From Halobaculum litoreum (GTDB lineage Archaea > Halobacteriota > Halobacteria > Halobacteriales > Haloferacaceae), in the NCBI RefSeq assembly GCF_030127125.1, contig NZ_CP126157.1, forward strand, positions 1-64,000: 64,000 bases of DNA. Reading direction: 5' to 3'. Shown here one piece after another: positions 44,874 to 53,316 of this stretch. The stretch's first letter is position 1. The number at the start of each line of letters is the position of its first letter. The notes beneath the pieces are model-generated. The model had not been told where the DNA came from. It saw nothing but the letters and a program-made list of their open reading frames with translations, and did no database searches. The translations under genes were made by a program, and so were the position numbers.

Positions 44874-45830
44874 ATGAGCGCCGGCTTGGAGGGGTACCCG
44901 GGGGCGGTCGTCTCGCTGTTCAAAGGCGGCGTGACCAAGACGTCGACGTCGTTGAACGTCGCCCACCAGCTGTCGGAGCGCGGGCACGAGGTCGCGATGG
45001 TGGACCTCGACAAGGACGGTCACCTCACGAGCCTGCTCGGCTACGAGCGTCAACTGGCCGACGGCGAGGACATCGGCGACGCCATCTTCGGCGCAACCGA
45101 CCCGAGCGACCTGCTGGTGGAGACCGACTTCGGCCTCCACCTCCTCCCGGCGACGGAGGACCTCGAGACGGTCGAGGGGAAGATGAAAGACCAGAGCTTC
45201 GGCGTGAAGTTGATCCGGAGCGAGGTGGTCGAGCCGCTCGTCGCCGGCGACATCGACTACGTCCTCATCGACCCGCCCGGCGGTCGGGGGATGCTCCACG
45301 ACGCTGCACTCGTCGCGGTCCAGCGCGTCATCGTGCCGCTCATTCCGAGCGCGGGCTCCGTGTCCGGCCTGGAGAACCTCCTGCGGCGTTCGCTGGTCCC
45401 GCTGCGGCGGGAAGTCCCGCTCGACATCGTCGCCATCACGCCCAACATGATGCGTGAGAGCCTCGCACAGGAGAGCGGCGAGCAGATGCTCGCGCGCGAA
45501 CTCAACACCAACGAGGAGTTCGGCGAGACCGCGATGGACCTCACTTACGAGGGGTTCGACCACTACCTCCCGGAGTACGCTCGCGTCGAGCCGGAGTTCT
45601 TCGAGGCGGTCGCCGACGACTCACGCAGCGTCACATCCGAATATCCGGATATTCCGAAGCCGGGGATCCGCTACCGGAAGGCGATCAACGACGCGACGCG
45701 ACACGGCCTCCCGCTGGCGGAGTGGGACGCCGCGAACGACCAAGTCGCCGCGTTCGACGCGCTGGCCGAACGGGTCGAACTGGCGAGCCCGGACCCACGG
45801 CGCAAGCGCGGGGAGGTCGCCGATGCCTGA
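44874..45830 (+). CDS. parA: ParA-family partition ATPase
   Basis: 318 residues with a deviant Walker A, LFKGGVTKTSTSLNVA (the first lysine marks the ParA/MinD group). The Walker A' region follows (EVAMVDLDKDGHLTSLLGYE), then Walker B YVLIDPPGGRGMLHDAALVA. An extended C-terminal part of about 100 residues follows. ParA proteins move or anchor DNA by ATP-driven binding to the nucleoid. A perfect 16-bp palindrome of the upstream iteron type lies within the coding region (45639-45654). The stop overlaps the next start, so the small downstream protein is its partner. Confidence 0.87.
   Translation: MSAGLEGYPGAVVSLFKGGVTKTSTSLNVAHQLSERGHEVAMVDLDKDGHLTSLLGYERQLADGEDIGDAIFGATDPSDLLVETDFGLHLLPATEDLETVEGKMKDQSFGVKLIRSEVVEPLVAGDIDYVLIDPPGGRGMLHDAALVAVQRVIVPLIPSAGSVSGLENLLRRSLVPLRREVPLDIVAITPNMMRESLAQESGEQMLARELNTNEEFGETAMDLTYEGFDHYLPEYARVEPEFFEAVADDSRSVTSEYPDIPKPGIRYRKAINDATRHGLPLAEWDAANDQVAAFDALAERVELASPDPRRKRGEVADA
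45639..45654. repeat. Palindrome GAATATCCGGATATTC inside parA
   Basis: A perfect 16-bp palindrome with the same GGATAT/ATATCC word as the array upstream of parA. It encodes SEYPDIPKP in the frame. It could be an additional partition or operator site. Confidence 0.5.
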
Positions 45831-46284
45831 CGAGGCCGACCGCTTCGGCGGGCTCGGGGACGCGCTGAAAGGCGACCCCGCAGCCGACGACGGCGCCGCG
45901 GAGGGGACCGACGACACCGCGGAGTCGACCGATTCCCCCGTGGAGTCCACCGACGCCGGGGGCGAGGTCGAGCCGGAGCCCGCGGCGGAGACGGAGTCGT
46001 ACCCCGAGCCGTTCGGCTTCGCCGAGACGAGCCAGCAGTCGTACTACGTCCGCGACGAGACGTTCGACCCGCTCGCGGCCAACCGGAGCCGGATCCGCGC
46101 GGTCGCCTCCAAACACGGGCTCGACGAAGGCGACCTCTCGAAGCGCGAACTGCACGACGCCGAACTGTCCGTGTTGCAGTCGTTCGAGGATTGGGACATC
46201 GCCGTCGCCATCGAGGTGTTGGAGCGACGGGGCGTCGACGTCGACGAGGAGGCGGTGAGGGCGGTCTTCGACGTGTTGCGGTGA
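45823..46284 (+). CDS. ParA-associated small acidic protein
   Basis: 153 residues. The first 65 are acidic and low-complexity (TDDTAESTDSPVESTDAGGE). The remainder contains YYVRDETFDPLAANRSRIRA and SKRELHDAELSVLQSFEDWD, which look helical. It overlaps parA by eight bases. In other partition operons this position is taken by the centromere-binding protein. No ParB or ribbon-helix-helix motif is evident, so that role is an inference from context. Confidence 0.7.
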   Translation: MPDEADRFGGLGDALKGDPAADDGAAEGTDDTAESTDSPVESTDAGGEVEPEPAAETESYPEPFGFAETSQQSYYVRDETFDPLAANRSRIRAVASKHGLDEGDLSKRELHDAELSVLQSFEDWDIAVAIEVLERRGVDVDEEAVRAVFDVLR

Positions 46285-46404
46285 GTCGGCACGCGCGACG
46301 GCCCGGGGGACCGGAGCCGTCGCGACGCCACCGACGAACGGACGGCGGCGTTCGGCGTCGCGGTCACGGTACTGTTATACCGGATTGACAGACACGTATC
46401 GCCA

Positions 46405-47358
46405 ATGGATGTAGACCTCGCGACGAGCCGGACGGCAGCCGTGCTCGAAGCGGTCGAATCGGCGGTCATCGCGAAGCGGTCGTTCCTCGAGACGGTGCTC
46501 ACGGGCGTCGTCGGCGGGGGCCACGTCCTCCTCGAGGACGTTCCGGGGACGGGCAAGACGCTCGCGGCCCGGTCGCTCGCGGGCGCGCTCGACCTCTCGT
46601 TCACCCGGATCCAGTTCACGCCGGACCTGCTCCCGGCGGACATCACCGGATCGAACGTGTTCGACGAGCGCTCGGGGGAGTTCACCTTCGCCGAGGGGCC
46701 GGTGTTCGCGAACGTCGTCCTCGCCGACGAGATCAACCGCGCGCCGCCGAAGACGCAAGCGGCGCTGCTGGAGGCGATGGGCGAGGGGCAGGTGTCGGTC
46801 GACGGCGAGACGTATCCGCTCCCCGACCCGTTCGTCGTGATCGCGACACAGAACCCCGTCGAACAGGAGGGGACGTTCGGCCTGCCGGAGGCCCAGCGCG
46901 ACCGCTTCATGGTGAAGACCTCGATGGGCTACCCCGACCGCGACGGCGAACTGGAGCTGATCGACCGCCGGGCCGACCGCACCGCCTCGATCCCGTCCGT
47001 CTCCTCGGTCGTCGACGGCGACGACGTGACCGCCCTCCGGGCCGTCCCGGAGTCCGTCCGCGTCGACCAGAAGGTGCGCGCGTACCTCGTCGACCTCGGG
47101 CGCGCCACGCGCGAGCACTCGGCGGTCGCGGTCGGCGTCTCGCCGCGCGGGATCCAACACCTGTTCGAGGCCGCCCGCGCGCACGCCGTGGTCCGCGGCC
47201 GCGGTTACGTCGTCCCGGACGACGTGAAGCGCCTCCTCGAACCGGTGTTCGGGCACCGCCTGGTGCTCACGACCGAGGCGGAGATCGACGGGACGGACCC
47301 GGCCGACGTCCTCGCGGACGTGGCGGGAGACGTGGACGTGCCCGCGATGGACGTCTGA
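46405..47358 (+). CDS. moxR: MoxR-family AAA+ ATPase
   Basis: 317 residues with Walker A HVLLEDVPGTGKTLAARSLA, Walker B NVVLADEINRAPPKTQAALL, sensor 1 FVVIATQNPVEQEGTFGLPE, an arginine finger in PEAQRDRFM and the C-terminal lid. MoxR proteins act as chaperone-like partners of VWA or DUF58 proteins in assembling envelope or metal-enzyme complexes. Normally moxR heads an operon with DUF58 and transglutaminase genes. Here those genes lie 11 kb away on the other strand (57.8-64 kb). Confidence 0.9.
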   Translation: MDVDLATSRTAAVLEAVESAVIAKRSFLETVLTGVVGGGHVLLEDVPGTGKTLAARSLAGALDLSFTRIQFTPDLLPADITGSNVFDERSGEFTFAEGPVFANVVLADEINRAPPKTQAALLEAMGEGQVSVDGETYPLPDPFVVIATQNPVEQEGTFGLPEAQRDRFMVKTSMGYPDRDGELELIDRRADRTASIPSVSSVVDGDDVTALRAVPESVRVDQKVRAYLVDLGRATREHSAVAVGVSPRGIQHLFEAARAHAVVRGRGYVVPDDVKRLLEPVFGHRLVLTTEAEIDGTDPADVLADVAGDVDVPAMDV

Positions 47359-47775
47359 ACGGCCGGGCCCGCCGCGGGACAGCCGACCGCTCCGAATCGA
47401 ACGCACACCCCTCGACGCCGCCGGCCGAACGTCCGCACCACGGTCGGATGCGGGACCGTCCAACTCTCAGCGCTTGCTTCTCCAGCTCGCTTCGCCCCGG
47501 AGCTGCGGCGTTGCCGACGGTACCGTGACACCCCTTGGCCGGACAGAGTGGGCGGTCGCTGGTCGGATGCCGCTCACAGGCTTTCTGTTACGGCGATCGG
47601 TGTCGCCCCCGACAGGATCGTGGTCCGTAGCTACCGATAACGTATGCATCACCATCGGTGGGTTACGTAAATACAGTATTGCCCCAAGATTGCAAAACCG
47701 TTATATCGACCCGACGGATACGGACTCGTGTGAAGATTACATGAAGTATGCAATACTGCCTCGGGGTGGGAACTG
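47359..47775. other. Intergenic region with operator-like palindromes
   Basis: 417 bp between moxR and the small membrane gene. The first 250 bp show no gene. The last 110 bp are AT-rich, with TTATATCG at 47701-47708 and the two palindromes AATACAGTATT (47670-47680) and AGTATGCAATACT (47745-47757), suggesting a regulated promoter. Confidence 0.45.
47745..47757. promoter_or_regulatory. Operator-like palindrome AGTATGCAATACT
   Basis: Five-base arms (AGTAT/ATACT) 18 bp before the start of the DUF7512-type gene, near the expected transcription start, so binding there would block transcription. A 12-of-13 match recurs at 49053-49065 before the YgaP-like gene. The HTH regulator at 53317-53721 is a candidate binder. 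Confidence 0.45.
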
Positions 47776-47925
47776 ATGTTCGGGCTCGAGAGCCTGGACG
47801 GAAACGCGCTCGCGGCGGCGTTGATCGGGCTCGTGTTGGCCGAGGCGATCGTGTTGTACGTCGGCTACGGCCTGTTGGAGTCCGCGCTGAGCGAGCGGCT
47901 CTCCGAGCTGATCAGGGGTGTCTGA
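47776..47925 (+). CDS. Very small membrane protein next to TauE (DUF7512-type), 49 aa
   Basis: A 49-codon gene with one hydrophobic helix (LAAALIGLVLAEAIVLYVGY) and an amphipathic tail (LLESALSERLSELIRGV). It stops one base before the ATG of the permease gene, so the two are co-transcribed. Small single-helix proteins of this kind accompany TauE/SafE permeases in haloarchaea and may be accessory subunits. Confidence 0.6.
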   Translation: MFGLESLDGNALAAALIGLVLAEAIVLYVGYGLLESALSERLSELIRGV

Positions 47926-47926
47926 G

Positions 47927-48958
47927 ATGGAGGTCCTCGGCGTCGCCGTCGAACTGCTGGCGATGTTCACGGGCTTCGGTCTGCTCATCGGGATCCTGTT
48001 CGGGTTCTTCGGCATGGGCGGGTCGTTCCTCGTGACGCCCGCGCTGTTGGTCATGGGGTACGACGCCAACGTCGCCGTCGGGTCGGGCCTCGCGTTCGTG
48101 TTCGGGACGTCCGTCATCGCGACGCTGAAACACCGCGACCTCGGGCAGGTCGACTACAAGCTCGGCGTGCTCATGATCGCGGGGACCACCGGGGGCATCG
48201 AGGTCGGCAAGATCGGGTTGGAGTACCTCCAGCACATCGGCCTCGCCGACAGCGTGGTCAGTATCGCCTACGTCGGCCTGTTGGGGTCGATCGGCGCGTT
48301 CGTGACGTACACCGCGACGACGGGCGGGGGCGGCGGACTCTCCCACGACGTCGCGGCGAGCGACGACGACGCCGACGACATTCCGCCGATCGCACGCAAG
48401 ATCCAGTCGTTCCACGTGCCGCCGATGATCTCCGTTCGCGGCGGGTTCACCGTCTCGCTGTGGATGGTGCTCGCGGTCGCGTTCGCGACCGGGCTGCTCT
48501 CGGGGTTCCTCGGCGTCGGCGGCGGCTTCATCCGCATGCCCGCGCTCTTCTACCTCGTCGGCGTCCCCGTCCCGGTGGCCGTCGGCACCGACCTGTTCGA
48601 GATCGTCTTCTCGGGCGGGATCGGGTCGTTCCTGTACGCTCAGTCCGGGGCGGTCGACCTCTCGATCGTCGTCCCCCTGCTCGCGGGGAGCGCGCTGGGT
48701 GCCCGGATCGGCGCCGGGGCGACGAGCCTCGTCGACGAGGACGACATCAAGGTGTACTTCGGCGTGATGCTCCTGCTGGGGGCGCTGGCCGTCGCCGTCA
48801 GGCAGGTCGGCGGCTACCTCGGCGTCGAGGTCCTCGACGTCGTCAGCCTCGTGATCATCCTCGGCGCGGCGCTGTTGGTCAGCGGCGCGGTGCTCGTCAG
48901 CAGCGTCCGGGAGCTCCGGACCGACACGGACACCTCGGAGCCGGCGTCCGCGGACTGA
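47927..48958 (+). CDS. TauE/SafE-family sulfite/organosulfonate permease
   Basis: 343 residues with about eight to nine membrane helices and the two family repeats. The first is FGFFGMGGSFLVTPALLVMG and the second GFLGVGGGFIRMPALFYLVG. A cytoplasmic acidic loop lies between them (AASDDDADDIPPIARKIQSF). The family exports sulfite, thiosulfate or related small anions. Its neighbours (YgaP-like, rhodanese, TusA, DsrE) agree with sulfur handling. An ATG at 47927 is preferred over a GTG nine bases upstream because it follows the previous stop directly. Confidence 0.85.
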   Translation: MEVLGVAVELLAMFTGFGLLIGILFGFFGMGGSFLVTPALLVMGYDANVAVGSGLAFVFGTSVIATLKHRDLGQVDYKLGVLMIAGTTGGIEVGKIGLEYLQHIGLADSVVSIAYVGLLGSIGAFVTYTATTGGGGGLSHDVAASDDDADDIPPIARKIQSFHVPPMISVRGGFTVSLWMVLAVAFATGLLSGFLGVGGGFIRMPALFYLVGVPVPVAVGTDLFEIVFSGGIGSFLYAQSGAVDLSIVVPLLAGSALGARIGAGATSLVDEDDIKVYFGVMLLLGALAVAVRQVGGYLGVEVLDVVSLVIILGAALLVSGAVLVSSVRELRTDTDTSEPASAD

Positions 48959-49052
48959 CCCGGAACCCTCCTTTTCGGCGTATCGGCGACCCGACGCTAC
49001 CAGCGGAAGCGCCGCCCTCCGAGGGGTCGCGGTACCGTACGATAGAGCCAAC

Positions 49053-49065
49053 AGTATGCAAGACT
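49053..49065. promoter_or_regulatory. Operator-like site AGTATGCAAGACT
   Basis: Differs at one position from the palindrome before the DUF7512-type gene and sits 28 bp before the start of the YgaP-like gene, at the expected core promoter. Confidence 0.4.
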
Positions 49066-49093
49066 CTTGTAGGGGGCCACCCTACGTATCGAC

Positions 49094-49303
49094 ATGGAGA
49101 CGAACGTCGGTTCCACGGACAAGCTCGCACGGATCGTCGTCGGCGCCCTCGCCGGCGTGCTCTCGCTCGCGACGCTCGCCAACGCCGTGCCGCTGCCGAC
49201 CGTCGGCGCGCTGCTGTTGGGCGCCGTCGCGGTGATCATGCTCGTGACCGCGTTCACGAGTAGCTGTGCGGTGTACTCGGTGCTCGGAATCAGTACGCGC
49301 TAG
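49094..49303 (+). CDS. YgaP/DUF2892-like membrane protein, 69 aa
   Basis: The start DKLARIVVGALAGVLSLATL, then PLPTVGALLLGAVAVIMLVT and the ending TSSCAVYSVLGISTR, follow the DUF2892 two-helix domain. That domain is often attached to or beside rhodanese domains, as in E. coli YgaP. The conserved cysteine near the end is present. It lies between the TauE gene and a rhodanese fusion, which fits a role in sulfur transfer at the membrane. Confidence 0.8.
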   Translation: METNVGSTDKLARIVVGALAGVLSLATLANAVPLPTVGALLLGAVAVIMLVTAFTSSCAVYSVLGISTR

Positions 49304-49510
49304 GGCGTCGCGCAGCGACCGACGGCTGTCCAGACGGAGCTATTTCTCGGGGTGGTGATGGAATTACACCGGTTGGCGTGAGCAGACGCTCCGCGTCGCT
49401 CACCCGTCAGCGAGCGGTGACGTCGAACGCGGAGAACTCGGGGGAACGACGCCGAACGCGAAGAAAACGGGACCGGCCTGAGAAGACGATTCGACTACCG
49501 GCCGGAGTCG

Positions 49511-50704
49511 TCAGTCGTCGGCGAGCGACTCCTGGCTCGCGGCACAGTTGTTCGGGCCGAGTTCGAGGGCGAACGCCTCCTCGTCGTCGGCGGTGTGTCG
49601 GCCGAGGTTGGTAGCGATGATCTCCTCGTAGTTGGCCGGCCGCGGCGGCATGTCCGCGAGCACCGTCTCCACGAACTCCGCCCGCTCCATCGAGAGCGCG
49701 GCCATCCGCTCGGTCAACTCGCCCACGGGCGCCGTGTACGTCCCGTCGTCGGCGGGGGCCGCGGCGTCGCTGAAGTGGGCGCCGCCGATCAGCGTGTCGT
49801 CGGGCAGGGTGAGCACGCGCTCCTGGAGCGAGTCGTACAGCTGCCGCGCGGCGTCGGGCGCGCCGTCGTCGCCCTCCTCGAGGTCCGGGCGCGCGACGCT
49901 CTCGACGAACAGGCCGTCGCCGGTCGCCAGCAGGCCGCCGCCGAGCAGGTACGAGGTCATCCCCGACGTGTGGCCGGGGGTGTGGACAGCCTCGACGGTC
50001 GCGTCGCCGACCGGGAACGTGTCGCCGTCGGCCGCGAGCTCCAGTTCGTCGGCGTAGGTGATGCCGCGGTCGACGGCCGGCTCCGGGATCACGCCCGCGA
50101 CGCCCGCGTCCGCGAGCTCGCGCACGCCTGAGATGTGGTCGGCGTGGACGTGCGTGTCGAACGCGTACGCGAGGTCGACCCCGAGCGCGTCGGCGTCGGC
50201 GAGGTAGCGCTCGGTGAACGCCCGCAGCGGGTCGACGACCGCGGCCTCGCCGCCGTCGACGAGGAGGTAGCCCAGACAGCCCGAGGAGGGACGCTGGTAC
50301 TGGTACAGCGTGCCCGGGCCGTCGTACCCCGTCACCTCGGCGCGCTCGTAGATGCGCGCCCAGCCGTTCATGCCGTTCTCGAGGTGGTTCACGTCGTAGC
50401 CGTGCTCGGCGAGCGTCCCGGCGACGAACTCGCTGGCCCCGCCCTTCGCGCACAACACGGTGACCTCGCGGTCGTCGGGGATCCGGTCGAGGACGTCGTC
50501 GTCGACCTCCTCGTCGAGGAACTCGAAGTACGGGACGTTGATCGACTCGACGGTCGACCCGTCGATGTGCCACTCGTCGTAGTCCGCCGTCATCCGGGCG
50601 TCCAGCAAGGTGACGGTCTCGCCGGCGTCGATTCGCGCCTTCAGCTCCGTGGGCGCGACGGTCTCTACCGGTGCATCGGGCGTCGGGAAGTCGTCTGGGT
50701 TCAT
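49511..50704 (-). CDS. Rhodanese-metallo-beta-lactamase fusion (persulfide dioxygenase-like)
   Basis: 397 residues from ATG 50704. Residues 15-120 are a rhodanese domain with the active-site cysteine in VTVLCAKGGASEFVAG. Residues 130-390 are a metallo-beta-lactamase fold with FDTHVHADHISGVRELADAG, AVHTPGHTSGMTSYLLGGG and ATGDGLFVESVARPD. These carry the HxHxDH, His and Asp ligands of the ETHE1/glyoxalase II group. Such fusions oxidise protein or glutathione persulfides to sulfite, which a TauE permease could then export. The rhodanese half comes first, the reverse of the more common order. Confidence 0.85.
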   Translation of the reverse strand: MNPDDFPTPDAPVETVAPTELKARIDAGETVTLLDARMTADYDEWHIDGSTVESINVPYFEFLDEEVDDDVLDRIPDDREVTVLCAKGGASEFVAGTLAEHGYDVNHLENGMNGWARIYERAEVTGYDGPGTLYQYQRPSSGCLGYLLVDGGEAAVVDPLRAFTERYLADADALGVDLAYAFDTHVHADHISGVRELADAGVAGVIPEPAVDRGITYADELELAADGDTFPVGDATVEAVHTPGHTSGMTSYLLGGGLLATGDGLFVESVARPDLEEGDDGAPDAARQLYDSLQERVLTLPDDTLIGGAHFSDAAAPADDGTYTAPVGELTERMAALSMERAEFVETVLADMPPRPANYEEIIATNLGRHTADDEEAFALELGPNNCAASQESLADD

Positions 50705-50942
50705 CGTGTGTACTCCGTGTACCGGAGGCTCGGGCATAAGAGTTTGGATAGTTTTTCACACTACACACAATACTATGGGCTGTCAACGCCTCGGCGCCGC
50801 TACGCCTCTTCGGGTCGAAATATCTCATACGGACGTGGGAGAACGCTCTCAACGCTAATCGAACGCGACGTGTACTGCAGGGATTCGGAGACGAATTGCT
50901 CGTTGTAATTGGGCGGCAGAGACAATACGAGAGCGAGGCCGG

Positions 50943-51653
50943 TCAGCGCTCTCGGAGACTCCACTCGACGGCGCGTTCGACGTGCAGGGCGGTCGTGTCG
51001 AACAGCGGGACGTCCGGACGGTCGCGCTGTTCGACGAGGAGGTCGATCTCGGTACAGCCGAGGACGACACCCTCCGCCCCGGCGTCCACGAGGTCGTCGA
51101 TCACGCGGAGGTACGCCGCCCGCGACTCCTCGCTGACGACGCCGGCGGTCAATTCGTCGAAGATGACGTCGTCGACGAGGCGTCTGTCGGCTTCGTCGGG
51201 CACGACGACGTCGATCCCGTGGTCGGCGAACCGGTCGGCGTAGAAGTCGCCCTCCATGACCGCGCTGGTCCCCAACACACCGACGGTGTCGAGCCCGGCG
51301 GCCGTGACGGCCTCGGCGGTCGGGTCGACGATGTGGACGAACGGGACCCCGAGCGCGTCCTCGATCGCGGGGGCGACACGATGCATCGTGTTCGTCGCCA
51401 TCACCACGACCTCGGCCCCGGCGGCTTCGACGTCGCGGGCGGCGGCCGCGAGGAACGCGCCGGCCTCCTCCCAGCGATCCTCGCGGATGAACCGCTCGAC
51501 CTCGCCGAAGTCGACGCTGCGGATCACCAGATCGGCGGCGTGGTGGCCCCCGCGGACGTCGTTGATCCCCGCGTCGAGGCGGCGATAGTACTCCACGGTC
51601 GACTGGCTACTCATGCCGCCGAGAACGCCGACGGTGAGCGGTGACTCCTGCAT
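50943..51653 (-). CDS. Aspartate/glutamate racemase family protein
   Basis: 236 residues from ATG 51653 (MQESPLTVGVLGGMSSQSTV). The two halves of the racemase fold each present a catalytic position: VMATNTMHRV in the first and VLGCTEIDLLV in the second. The first position carries Thr instead of the usual Cys, as in the E. coli YgeA-type L-Asp/Glu racemase, which works with a Thr/Cys pair. It interconverts amino-acid enantiomers without a cofactor. It is not linked to the sulfur genes by operon structure. Confidence 0.85.
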   Translation of the reverse strand: MQESPLTVGVLGGMSSQSTVEYYRRLDAGINDVRGGHHAADLVIRSVDFGEVERFIREDRWEEAGAFLAAAARDVEAAGAEVVVMATNTMHRVAPAIEDALGVPFVHIVDPTAEAVTAAGLDTVGVLGTSAVMEGDFYADRFADHGIDVVVPDEADRRLVDDVIFDELTAGVVSEESRAAYLRVIDDLVDAGAEGVVLGCTEIDLLVEQRDRPDVPLFDTTALHVERAVEWSLRER

Positions 51654-51755
51654 CGTCACTACTGGAACCGGCGACACCGAAAGCTCTGCTGGAGGCACCG
51701 GGCGGCCGTAATTCCCCCACCCAGGCACGCCGAACGCTTCTCACCCCCGGCAGGG

Positions 51756-52253
51756 CTAGCCGTCCGGCTCCAACAACTCCTCGCTCGGCAGCGCCTCCTC
51801 GAGCTTCTCGATCTTCGCGGGAACCGCCTCCGAGATGATCATCGTGTCGTAGCCGGACCCGGCCGAGACGGCCGACCCGACGCTCAGCGAGCCGACCATC
51901 CGACCCGCGTTCTCGCTCCCGATGAACACGATGCTGACGTCGTTGTCGGCGGCGAACCGTCGGATTCGGTTGGCGATCGTGCCGTACGGCGAGCTTCGCC
52001 CCACGGGGATGGACTCGAACGCGGCGTCGGGCGCGATCGCCCTCACCGACCGTTCGAGCGTCGCGAGCACCGATTCCATGTCGAAGGCCTCGTCGGCGCC
52101 GATCCAGCCACGCTCGCGTGCGTACGACGTGTTCCCCCGCGGAACGACGGTCAACGCGGTCACACCCTCCTCCAGAATGACGTCGAACTGCTTCGCACGA
52201 ACGAGTGCCGCCTTCGAGAGCGGCGAGGCGTCGTACGGCACTAACAGCCCCAT
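51756..52253 (-). CDS. Universal stress protein (UspA family)
   Basis: 165 residues from ATG 52253 (MGLLVPYDASPLSKAALVRA). The first strand with its Asp and the helix fit the UspA fold. The usual ATP-binding GxxGxxx motif near the end is SENAGRMVGSLSVGSAV, partly degenerate. The role is likely nucleotide-dependent stress protection. Transcription is monocistronic and divergent from the DsbA-like gene. Confidence 0.8.
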   Translation of the reverse strand: MGLLVPYDASPLSKAALVRAKQFDVILEEGVTALTVVPRGNTSYARERGWIGADEAFDMESVLATLERSVRAIAPDAAFESIPVGRSSPYGTIANRIRRFAADNDVSIVFIGSENAGRMVGSLSVGSAVSAGSGYDTMIISEAVPAKIEKLEEALPSEELLEPDG

Positions 52254-52602
52254 GTGGGGCGAACTCCGTGCGGAGTTGTATACGTTATCGAATTCCTCAC
52301 ACCGGCGCGGTCGAAACAAGCGGCGGGCCCGCACCCCCGCGGTGCCGGTGCCCGGGGACGGCCGCACTCGTCGTCGCCGTCGTCGCGACCGCCGCTCGGC
52401 GTGCCGAGTCCGGTGGGTCACAGGTCACGCCGACGGGGGAACGGGCTACCGGCCGGTGCGACCACGACCAGTCGGACGCTCACCGGCCAAAACCGAGCGA
52501 CCCAACCTCGACACGACATCCGGGACGGCGAGGGACAGTCGTCCGAGGGGCGGTCGACACCCCGGCGTTCGAGAACCGAACCAAGAACGTGTTTTCCGAG
52601 GA

Positions 52603-53262
52603 GTGCGTACGGCCGCTGTGCGCCGACACCGATCACTCACGAGACGCGACGCGCTCACGGCGAGCGCCTCGGGGGCGGTCGCTCTGATCGCCGGCTGTCT
52701 CGGCGGTTCCGAGGCCGCCGCCGACCCCGTCGAATCGATGCCGACGCCGGCTCGCGGACCGGAGGACGCGCCGGTGACGGTCGGCGTCTTCGAGGACTAC
52801 GCGTGCCCACACTGCAGGAGCTTCGCGACGGACGTGTATCCGAAGCTGATCGCCGACTACGTCGACGGCGGCGAGGTTCGATACGAACACCGCGACTTCC
52901 CGATCCCGGTCCACGACCGCTGGTCGTGGGAGGCGCCGGGCGCGGCGCGTGCCGTACAGGACACCGCCGGCGTCGACGCGTTCTTCACGTTCACGCGCCG
53001 CCTGTTCGCCGACGGGTGGGAGAACGGCTCGATGGCGTACTCGCGGTCGTTGCTCCGGACGGTCGCGGCGGACGTCGGCGCCGACCCCGACACCGTCGTC
53101 GCCGCCGCGGGCGAGGGGCGCTACCGACCGGTCATCGATGCCGACCGCGAGGCCGGCGCCGACCTCGGCGTCCGCGGAACGCCGACGGTCGTCGTGAACG
53201 GCGATGTGATCGAGGGGGCCGACTATCCGGCGGTGCAGTCCGCGATCGAAGCGCGGTTGTAA
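52603..53262 (+). CDS. DsbA-like thioredoxin-fold lipoprotein
   Basis: 219 residues from GTG 52603. A second GTG at 52618 is also possible, and no ATG exists. LTRRDALTASASGAVALIAG followed by Cys is a twin-arginine signal with lipobox. The mature domain begins PVTVGVFEDYACPHCRSFAT, with the CPHC active site, and has the cis-proline loop in GVRGTPTVVVNG. It should act as an extracellular thiol oxidoreductase forming or isomerising disulfides. It lies between stress and sulfur genes and is followed by a convergent regulator. Confidence 0.85.
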   Translation: MRTAAVRRHRSLTRRDALTASASGAVALIAGCLGGSEAAADPVESMPTPARGPEDAPVTVGVFEDYACPHCRSFATDVYPKLIADYVDGGEVRYEHRDFPIPVHDRWSWEAPGAARAVQDTAGVDAFFTFTRRLFADGWENGSMAYSRSLLRTVAADVGADPDTVVAAAGEGRYRPVIDADREAGADLGVRGTPTVVVNGDVIEGADYPAVQSAIEARL

Positions 53263-53316
53263 CGGGCGCAAGCAGGCTCCGGCCGACCGCGGCTCCCGAC
53301 CGTGTCGTGGCGGCGG

